Shown: piece after piece, positions 55,379 through 64,000 of the stretch | Layout of the letters: each line of letters opens with the position of its first letter | How positions within the stretch are numbered: position 1 is the first letter of the stretch | Source: Paraspadella gotoi | Lineage: Eukaryota; Chaetognatha | Length of the DNA: 64,000 nt | Assembly (NCBI GenBank): GCA_051294375.1 | Contig: CM119263.1 | Coordinates: 24,594,688 to 24,658,687, forward strand | Reading direction: 5' to 3' | Program-made: the position numbers and the translations under genes | Notes under the pieces: generated by a model | The model's database searches: none | What the model saw: the letters and a program-made list of their open reading frames with translations, nothing else | Told to the model about the DNA's origin: nothing

Positions 55379-56224
55379 TATCTGCTATTTTGTATAAGTA
55401 TAAATATACAACATGCTTCTGTTTAAATTATTGAATTTACATTTGATACAATGATGTTGACTTTTAACGAATGGGTGTAAGTATACGCTCTTCTCGTTCT
55501 TTTTATCGCTTATTACGCTGTGAGTTTTCTCTTGCTAACTGGAAGTTCATTTAATTTTGTGTTCCAAGTACAGGATATTGTTATTTCATTTATAATCGAA
55601 AATAACTCATTCTAGAACCTTTTTTGTATTTTATGTTTGTTCCGGAGAGCTCCGGAAAATGTTCTTTCTATACCTTTAAAAATAGATTCCAAAGTATGGA
55701 TTTTTGTTTACAACTAATTAGGGTGTTTTTCGATTTGTTTTACTTTTCCTCTTATCATGTTTTTCCAGTCTTCGTGCTCTCATCTTTCATTTGGCAATTT
55801 TGATATCGTATTTTTTGTTCGTATAATCAACTTGTATATCTTTGATTCAAATGCAGGTTGGATACAATCATTTTACTATCGGCAGTTAAAGAGAGCGGAA
55901 TGACCTTTCCGCTAATGGTTTGACTTCGTCGCAACTGAAGTGAAAATCGAGAACCGGAACTGATTTAGACATCTCATTACACTAATTATCTTTTTATTCT
56001 CTTCACAATTAAGAGTTTCAGATTTATTTGCTGTCTTCCTTTTGCCCCCTCTATTGAGCCTCCGGAAATTACGACCTTTTTACGCCATTGCTATTTTATT
56101 AAGCAATAAGCTTAGCGATAAGCCTGCTTGTGAAAAAAGTATTAATATATGATATTTAAATATTTATTTTGTTGGTTTTATTTTTTCATGCAGTTTATTT
56201 TGAAGTTGTGATTTATTTCAAGTA
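55379..56224. other. 3' flank of the OTU-Tudor gene, no gene seen
   Basis: AT-rich sequence with no convincing open frame. It includes the 3' UTR of the upstream gene; no canonical AATAAA is seen close to the stop. Confidence 0.5.
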
Positions 56225-57982
56225 GGGTAGTGCGGGGTAATTCGGAACACTGACATATAAAATGAAATAATTAAATTTACAGCATTTGGATACTGGTGCA
56301 GCAGCAATTTCAAAGTTGCTATTCAAATTTCGTCCTTGAATAGTTGTTTTCAAGCCTATGCCACAGTCATATTTGAGACGTAATATGACTATTGAATATT
56401 AATATATGATAGACGAGACTATCACGTTTCATATATATGTAATATAAGATTTTGAATGGTAAATATTTATTTTTAAAATACAGCCCCTAGCTAGGGGTAG
56501 CCCCACTCAATCGGGTGAGTCAATAATTTAGAGTGAGTACATGCTCAAACGAAAATTTACTTTCAATGGACATAAAATTTCTTGTATGGCTCTATAGTAA
56601 TTATTTTTTTTTTAATATTTATTTATAGATAGGAAAGGCCAACAATTTTTTAAAGAATTTTTAAATTTTAAGACAAGATTCAGATTGCTCATAAAAAGTT
56701 GTCTATACAAAGTATAATTCTTTTTAAATATTTCTATAAGCGAGTCAAAAATGAAAAAAAACGTAATGAATTGTCATTATCTTTCGATGATTTTATCAGT
56801 TTTCTAACTTTTTCACTTAGAATTTTTAAAAGCTGTAATTATATATATTTTTTTAGCTTTTTATGCTCAGAATCAGAAACCCATAAAAAATTTTTAAGAT
56901 TTGAACAAAAATTTGTTTGGTCTATATAGTCTATATAGTTAGCGGTAGCCGACCAAATTCAAATTTTAATGGGAACAGCATTAAACTAATCCATTATTGG
57001 TATTAATTATTGTGTTAAAATATTTTTTTGCAAAAATGTTCCGAACCATGAGTAATTCGCTAATTAATATTATTATGTTGCTATATAATGTTAAAAATTT
57101 TTTTTGGATATTTTAAGTTTTTTATAATTACAACTTTTTAAAATTTTGATGTTTTATTACTAAAAATTAGTAAAAACTGCTAAAATCATTGGATGATGAT
57201 GATGATGATTTTTTAAGGTTTTTCTCAATTTAAACCCACGTATCATCAAAATATTGAAAAAAGAATTATACTTTGTGTAGCTAACTTTTTATAAGCTATT
57301 TGAATCTGCTTTTAAAAATAAAAAATTCAAAAAAAATTTTTTGACATTTCCTATCTATAAATAAATATTAAAAAAATAATTACTAATGCTTCTTGCCATT
57401 TTAGAAAATTTTGCTCCATTGAAAGTTTTCTCAGAAATGTTTGAAGTTTCATTTGGAAAGGTTCCCAAATCAAACTTCTGACCCACCCCATTGACGAAGT
57501 TTGGCTCTAATATAGTAATGTGGTTTTACTTTCGTTGACCGGGCTTCAACCCACTTTAAAATAATGTTTTTTTTTTTTTTTTAATTTATAAAATTTTTAC
57601 CTAATTACTCTAACCCTAAACCCCATAACCCTAATCTACCCTTAAACCACTTTAAACCCTAAAACCCCCCCCCTAACCCCGTTCGGCAAAAGTAAAATTA
57701 ACCCAGTAATATAATAATTTTGATTAGGCTGGTACTCTCAGAAGAAAGATTGTTGCTAAAAAAATATTTTAATACTCTAATCTATGCTCGTGGTAGATTA
57801 TTTTAACGCTGTATAAATTAGCATCGGCTATAGCTACCCTTGGGGCCGCAGGATAAAAACAACAATCAACCTGTAGCCGGGAAACTTGAAGATATATCAG
57901 CAAAATCTTTTTTTTTTAACATATTTACTATTCGAAAAATTTTATTACTTCCAAAACTGTTCCGAATTACCCCGCACTACCC
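56225..57982. mobile_element. Foldback DNA transposon, pogo/Tc1-like, 1.76 kb, non-autonomous
   Basis: Perfect 25-bp terminal inverted repeats begin GGGTAGTGCGGGGTAATTCG at 56225 and at 57982 on the other strand, flanked by TA on both sides (56223-56224 and 57983-57984), as expected for TA-target elements. Long imperfect inverted repeats extend inward: tatttatagataggaaaggc near 56620 against its complement near 57345, and tacaaagtataattcttttt near 56705 against its complement near 57265. No transposase is encoded. A second, small MITE (57523-57699) has inserted in the right half. Confidence 0.82.
57523..57699. mobile_element. Small MITE with TTTTACTTTCG ends, copy 2, nested
   Basis: About 177 bp, related to 51434-51574: same ends (ttttactttcg, agtaaaatt) and an interior with ccctaaacccc and ccctaa words. 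It is nested within the foldback transposon, so it inserted later. Confidence 0.6.
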
Positions 57983-57984
57983 TA

Positions 57985-59131
57985 TCATTTATCATCTGTT
58001 CCACCCCGTTGGCGACGTCTACCCTTTTATTCAAACGCTTACGAAAAATATGATTGTATGTGAGGAAAACATTTATTCATATATCACAACAAATTAATTT
58101 ATAAGCTTTTTTTGGCCATTAAAATTAAATGAAGCAAATTTAATCGAAATACCTAAAATTGTTAGGTGCGTACGTGTATTCCTCATAAACAACCATACAC
58201 CGATAAATCAAATGGGCCCTGCCTGTAAAAGAATTACTATGTAAAGTATGGAGCGAAATTAAGTAATGATATTAGTAAGAAACTAAGCGACCGGAGAAAA
58301 ACTATCTTCATGTCATCGTAATCAAGAATCGGTCTGAGTGCGTCGTGTTTTGACTATCGTCCGATTGGCTCAACTCCCTCACATCTCCGCCAATCAACTT
58401 CATTCGCTGACTTCTCCTCGCTCTCTTCGCGGCGCCATTGCCCCCCTCCTCCTCCTCTCTTCCAATCTTTTCTCCTCGTCTTCTCGTTTCGCTCCTACTC
58501 CGACCGGATTTCTCGAGAAGGAGGGAGAGTGCGATTTGCCAAGCAACGCTGGAGAAACTCGTTTCGGTCTCGAACCTTTAGATTTATTTCTCTCGCGTTT
58601 CTCGCATTTTTTTTCGCAACCAACTTCTTCCCCCAACGAGCTTTTCCCACGTGTCCCAGCGTCCCTACGAAGGAACGTCGACCGCGTCTACCTTACCGCC
58701 ACCAAGCGTGCCATTGCTCGGCGCCAACGCCGGGTTTTTCACTCCCCAACGCAAGAACGCGCGCGACGCTTTTCCGGGTGACTCACGCTCGGAGGCGGGG
58801 TCCGCTCTTTTTTTCTCTCGCTCTCTCCGAATCGACGGAGCCGCCGTGGTAGCGACTATTGTGCGTCAGGAAAGCGAAAAATTTATCCGGTTCCAATCCG
58901 AGTCAGCGTCGGAGGATTTCAGCGCAGGGATATCAAGCGTCACGCGATTCGCAACAGTTGCGTGTTCAAGGTTCATCCTGACTTTTCAAGAGAGCAAAGT
59001 CGAAATAAATTCGCGTTTAGATAAAGAAAAATCAAGATCCTATTTAATCAAGCAAGACTTCACAACCACATTTCCAATTATCATTTTTTTCTACGAGAAA
59101 ATATATTTGAAATAACTTTTACGCTCGGAGA
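57985..59131 (+). promoter_or_regulatory. Upstream region and probable 5' UTR of NPC1
   Basis: 58330-58990 is clearly GC-richer than its surroundings, with CpG-rich patches, and directly precedes the NPC1 start. Three overlapping plus-strand frames (58338-58781, 58529-58852, 58651-59115) have no protein-like signature. A CpG-rich promoter or untranslated leader is the simplest reading. Confidence 0.45.
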
Positions 59132-62100
59132 ATGAAACCTAATATGCCTTTTACACGAGTCTTCATAGTTTATCTTCTGTCATCGATTATATCTGTGGTA
59201 AGTGAAGAACAATGCGATTTAAATTTTTGATTGTATGTAAAATCTGTGCGGTTTTTTAGTCGGATCTGCTTGTCAGCAGATCCCGACTCTATTATCCACT
59301 TTGTCGGTCCGTTGGTCCCCCCCTTAATCTTGTCGGGCACTCACTTTATTCATTTCAAAACATCGAATTATGATAACTTATGCAAAAATCAAACAATGTC
59401 CGGCCGTCCGTCTGAAGGTCCGTCCCAGTTTAAATGGAAAAAACATAAGTCACATTTATTTGATTTTTTAAAAGTTTTTCTCTCTCTGATTGATTGATTG
59501 TTAATTTGGTTAAATGATTGATTGATAAATTTTTTTAAATTGATTTATTGAAAAATCTGTCATGATTTAATTGGTTATGATCTAGTTATGATTAGTTATG
59601 TTTCTCTCTTTATTTATTCATGAATTTTCTTGTCACATTCATCCAACATCATTGTATCAATGATCGATTATCATCATGTCAATGATTGATTATTATCGTA
59701 TCTACTATTATCACATCAATAAATCGTTATCATTGTATCGATAACATCGCATTAATAATTTGGAATCAACAATCAGGAAGTGTAGATTGGGAAGTGATGA
59801 TCAGGAAGTGACCATAAGGAAAAAACGATCTTGAATTGACTTTTTTTTCATGAATTTATTTTTAAAATATTTTTGCTGGTAAGATCACTATACCATAATT
59901 ATTTTTGTTTTATGTTATGATCTGTTGTAATATGTGATGATCAGCAATTAAAAGACTCATCATGACTTACCTTGTTCGCTGCTTACCGCTAAATTATCGT
60001 AGGCATATCCGACATTGTTCTATTTTATGATTACTCTAACTTGATTAAAAATAATGATAAATAATGAAAAAAAGCTGGTTATGACTAATGTTTATAGTAG
60101 TTTAGAAAATACTAGTTTTGTTCGTGTGTAATTTTCTGAAAGAATGATTTTGTTGAAATAAGGTTTATATAAACTTTTACGGGCTAAATTGTACATTCGC
60201 CGACCGGGATTTTTCGATCGGTATTTGTTTTTCGCTTCTTATGAGCGACGCATTGAAATTTCGTTATACAATAAAGAAAAAGGAATACAGTCAATACTGG
60301 TAAGAGCAGAAAGACTTGTAATTAAAAATTTTTAAAACTGTCCTTAATCATCCCTACATTAACCTTAACCTCCCTTAACCCTCACCAATTAACGAAGAAC
60401 GTACAAAATTTTTTTTCAAAAATTTTCTCTTGCAAATTAACTAAGAATGTACGAAAAAAGTACCAATTTTAAATAAAACTTGTTACGTTACTTAATACTT
60501 ACCTAATACTAAATATGCAAAAATAGCTTTTTTTCAATTAACGAAAATGTAAACAAGTTTGAGCAAACAATGTCGGATCTGCCACGATCATTAGCGGTAA
60601 TTATTTAATTAATTAATTTGATCCAAAATGTTTGTTTATAGTTCTTTTTGTCACTGATCGTGACAAAAGCAACGATGACAATGATGATGACGACAATAAT
60701 GCCGATAATGATTGACTTGATTGATTTAGTAAATAATTAATTAATAAATAAATTGATTGATTGAATAATGAATTAATAGATAAATTGATTTATTGAAAAA
60801 TATATATTTATTGATTGATTAATTATTGATTAATTAATACTTCTTGCATTTACATTTAATATAAAAAGAAAAAGAAGCATAATCAATTAGTAAAACAGGT
60901 TTTTTGTTTTTTTCCATTTAAACTCATTTCCACTCAAACAATTCCATCGAAATTTAATTTCTAGCCTAATCACACACTTTCCTACCCACGTAAAAAAATT
61001 CAAGTCAATTGCCCCATCCACTCTCAAGTAATTGGCGTACAAATAGTGAAATATATTTTTTTGTTTTTTCCATTTAACCTAATTTCCACTCTCACGATTC
61101 CATTGAAACTTCATATCCAGCTCAATCACACACTTCCCTACACAAAATTTCATTCCAATCCATCCATCCAATCAAGAGTAAATGGAGTTTTTTGCTAAGG
61201 GGGGACGGACATAATTTATCATAATTTGATGTTCTGATATGATCTCAGCGAATGCCCGACAAGATTGGGGGGGTGGACCGACAGACCGACAAAGTGGATT
61301 ATAGAGTCGTAATCTGCGTTAAGCAGATCCGACTAAAATAATGAAGAAACGAAAAAATTTAAATGAAACTGAAACTGGTGGTAGCTAAGATTGGTTACAA
61401 TCAGACTCTAAGACAATGGAATCTGAACTTAAATTACGATCATATCTTATGATCACATTGACTTGTATGAAGCTTTCATTATTTAATAAAACGGTAGGCT
61501 ATAATATATATAATAAAATATGGTAAGACATGATTTCTTCAATGATTATCAATCTAATCTTAATAACTGCCTAAGTTTTTAAAAAAGTATGTACGAATTT
61601 TCACAATACAAAAACTTTTAAAGATCGAATTCCCTATATTTATATTGGTCTCTTTTACTTACACAATGCTTTTTAGGCAAGACACCGCAATATCTGTTTC
61701 CTTTTTTTTCTCATACACTTTCTCTTATTCTTTCTCATTACCCTTCTTCTTCACTGGTTTTTTTTTTAACCCTCTTTCCTCCCTTTCATCTCACGACTTC
61801 ACTTACCATTTTTTACCCCTACCTTTCCCTGCTACTCTTTCACTTTCCTTATATTTTTTTCTCTTTTCTTGTTCCCTTTCTTTCCCTTTCTTTTTCTTTC
61901 ATTTTTTTCCCCACCTTTCCCGCCTTCTCTTTTTCCTTTTTTTCCATCATTCTCTCTCATCTTCCCCTTCTCCCTTTCCTCTTCCCTCTCCTTTTCTCCA
62001 TCATTCTCTCTCATCTTCCCCTTTTCCATATCCTCTACCCTCCCCTTTGCCTTTTTCCTTTTTTTCTCCTCATTCTCTCTCATCTTCCCCTTCTCCCTTT

Positions 62101-63880
62101 CCTTTTCCCTGTCACTTATTTTTTACGTTTATATTGAGCCACATCAATGAAAATCCTTAAGATGCATTATAATAAAGATGCCTAGCAGATTTAATAAATC
62201 GACACAATATTGCCGAAAATTCATTCGCAAAATCTTGTCGATTCTGAGAAAAACATGTCCTGACGCTTTCCATTAGATTAAAATGATGCGGTTTTTTTTT
62301 CGTTTTATCTGTTCATCTTTTAAAACTAATGAGTTGAAAATATTCTTTTTATAAAAGATGAATCAATCCCTAGTTCGCCCCTATTTCTGTTGTGGTACAA
62401 AGTTATATTTAAGTGGATTTTTGTTATATCTTATCTTTCGATATTTTCAGTCATTTGCCGAAAATAAATGTTCATGGTATGGGTCATGCGGAGATTCTCC
62501 AGTGCCTTGTAAATACGACGGGCCTCCTAAAGTAAGGTCAACTTGAACAATTGTCCATAAATTTGCTAAATGATAATTTTTTCCCCCTTTTTATAATATT
62601 TTTTTTATTAAGGAACTGAATGACATCAAAGCAACTAACGTTTTGAACAAGTTGTGCGGTGATGTTTTTTCTTATTCACTCAAGCCTTCTATCTACACAA
62701 ACGGTAAGACTTTTTATCTCGAAACTGTTAAACTGCCTGAATACAATTTTATATAAACTGAATGAAAGTTTAACAAAGAAGACAGCTTTGATTTTAATGA
62801 ATTTAAGTCCTCTGCCTTGGAGAACTCTGTGAAATGATTGTGAATTTGTGTCACTGGATGGTGGATGTAAAAAATTAATTCATTTTTAATAATAGTGCTT
62901 TTGAAATTTTTGATAAAAATAATTAAAACTATCATTAACATCATTCAATGAATTAATCTGATTTTTATAATTTTAATTGATAAAAAAATGATGTAATATT
63001 TTCTTTTATTCATATTTTTGAGTTTCAAATTATAATTTAATAAAAAGATATGAACTAAAATGTACAAAAAGTGTAAATATAAAATTGGGTGTGTGCAGAC
63101 CAAATAGTAAAAAATGAAAAAAGTTTGAAAAAATGACCGAATTACATAGTAAAAAAAAAAAAATTCAATCATACCGGTTTTAATCAGTTTAAGCGATTCA
63201 CAATGCTGAAGTTCCTGGGTTTCATTTTAGCAACTTCTGGATCCCTATTCTGTTGCGACGCTTCACAAGTTTACACGCTGGAAAAAAATTTAAGAATCGC
63301 CCAGACGAATCTCCGGCGATGCCCGGCTTGCCTCAAAAATTTTCAGCGCTTTTATTGTCACATGACATGCAGTCCAAATCAGGCAGATTTTATGTATGTT
63401 ACGCGAGAATGTAAGTCCTTTTTATTTATTACGTGGTATTATTTTACCATAAACAAGCGTTTTTTTAATCGGTAATTGTCCACCAGCGGGGAACCAAACT
63501 AGTGAAGTCGCTGTCGCTGTAGCCAAAAATGTCGCGGAGGATCTCTACGAGAATTGCAAGGATGTGCAATTTCCCAGTAACAATCAAAAGGCTATATCCT
63601 TGTTTTGTGGCACAAGCGCTGGAGCGGAATGCGATCCACAGAAGTAAATATCGAGGTTGAATCATGCGACTGTAATTTAGATATTAATTATAATAATAAT
63701 TGTTAATTTTGTTTAGGTTGCTCGATTATCAAGGGTCGACCTCGAACGGTTATGCCCCCTTCGATATAAAGTTCTATTTGACAAATACTCCGCAAGAGGT
63801 CTTTAAAAAAGATAAATACGGAAAAAAAGGAACTATTTTTCCGGATAGTTTTAACTTGACCTCGTCTCAATGTGACGTTG
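59132..63880 (+). CDS. NPC1: NPC1 intracellular cholesterol transporter, 5' part (6 exons, continues off the window)
   Basis: NPC1 exports cholesterol from late endosomes and lysosomes. Exons seen: 59132-59197, 62451-62531, 62613-62703, 63231-63410, 63487-63643, 63717-63880; phases agree. Exon 1 encodes a signal peptide (MKPNMPFTRVFIVYLLSSII). The N-terminal sterol-binding domain follows: ENKCSWYGSCGDSP, KLCGDVFSYSLKPS, FCCDASQVYTLEKNLRIAQT, RCPACLKNFQRFYCHMTCSP, QVYTL and CCD/CxxC cysteines in the family spacing, and CGTSAGAECDPQKLLDYQG. The gene continues beyond 64000; about 240 of roughly 1250 residues are present. Intron 1 (3.25 kb) is unusually long for this window and carries two MITEs and a pyrimidine-rich minisatellite. 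Confidence 0.95.
59259..60013 (+). mobile_element. GTCGGATCTGC-ended MITE, copy B
   Basis: About 755 bp in NPC1 intron 1. It starts GTCGGATCTGC and ends GCATATCCGAC. The first 30 bases form the same hairpin as in copy A (gtcggatctgc...gcagatcccgac). Non-coding. Confidence 0.75.
60572..61333 (-). mobile_element. GTCGGATCTGC-ended MITE, copy C, inverted
   Basis: About 760 bp in opposite orientation to copy B. It starts GTCGGATCTGC and ends GCAGATCCGAC. Copies B and C together form a large inverted pair separated by 558 bp in NPC1 intron 1. Confidence 0.75.
61690..62120. repeat. Pyrimidine-rich minisatellite
   Basis: T/C-only stretches with a repeated block of about 30-70 bp around ctctctcatcttcccctt (three copies at about 61952, 62006 and 62076). 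It lies in NPC1 intron 1. Its open frames (Phe/Ser/Leu/Pro) are compositional. Confidence 0.8.
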
Positions 63881-64000
63881 GTAAGATCTTCTGTGGGCAA
63901 CTAACTTAGTGTATGCTCATAATATCCTCCTTTCGTGATAGGCAAAAATTTTATCCCTAAAATTATTTTTAGTTTTTAATGTTGAAAATAAAAGTTTAAC

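Noticed and set aside
57590-57680. Interstitial telomere repeat
   Set aside because: The CCCTAA-like words are irregular and lie inside a MITE that has a second copy at 51434.
58338-59115. Protein-coding gene upstream of NPC1
   Set aside because: Three overlapping plus frames and a minus frame all stay open because of GC-rich composition; none has domain features.
61645-62160. 171-codon open frame in NPC1 intron 1
   Set aside because: Phe/Ser/Leu/Pro repeat produced by a T/C-only minisatellite.

Overview
This window is nuclear DNA from an invertebrate animal. All genes except two are split by many short introns (mostly 45-100 bp, GT-AG, a few long), intergenic DNA is AT-rich, and the gene set is bilaterian: an NK1/slouch homeobox gene, CFAP210, histone H3.3, TEX14, selenoprotein O, an OTU-Tudor protein and NPC1. 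An in-frame TGA read as selenocysteine, with a SECIS hairpin, means the species keeps the selenocysteine machinery, which argues against most insects. CFAP210 implies motile cilia or flagellate sperm. I cannot assign a phylum. All exon models were read by eye from splice sites and checked for reading phase; for each multi-exon gene the exon lengths close to a whole number of codons.

Layout. 1-19 kb: one NK1-class homeobox gene on the minus strand (758-14790), GC-rich exons, a 10-kb intron with five N-gaps and an imperfect inverted duplication, and an unusual density of long (GA)n/(CT)n tracts that is not seen in the rest of the window. 19.4-22 kb: CFAP210 (+). 22.6-24.9 kb: single-exon ten-finger C2H2 protein (-). 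25.5-25.9 kb: intronless H3.3-type histone (+) followed by a replication-type histone stem-loop. 27.7-37.8 kb: TEX14-like ankyrin/pseudokinase gene (+), whose 3' end is present twice because two contig ends overlap across a 100-N gap. 37.9-38.5 kb: a small Trp-rich acidic ORF (+). 38.8-43.1 kb: a Rab-like GTPase with a ~645-residue tail (-). 45.2-50.0 kb: selenoprotein O with SECIS (-), with a Tudor-domain gene (47.7-48.9 kb, +) inside its fourth intron. 50.5-55.4 kb: OTUD4/ovarian-tumor-like OTU-Tudor protein (+) with Ser in place of the catalytic Cys. 56.2-58.0 kb: a 1.76-kb foldback transposon. 59.1 kb to the end: the 5' part of NPC1 (+), with two inverted MITE copies in its first intron.

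The genes do not form an operon or a single pathway. Three neighbours (TEX14, Tudor, OTU-Tudor) belong to families with germline roles, which may or may not be chance. Repeats include a tRNA-related SINE (2 copies), a ~760-bp MITE with GTCGGATCTGC ends (4 genuine copies plus one assembly duplicate), a ~140-180-bp MITE with TTTTACTTTCG ends (2 copies) and Tc1/mariner-like remnants. The most useful leads are the H3.3 protein with a histone stem-loop, the long-tailed Rab with a changed switch II, the selenoprotein O locus with its nested gene, and several assembly artefacts that would mislead automated annotation.
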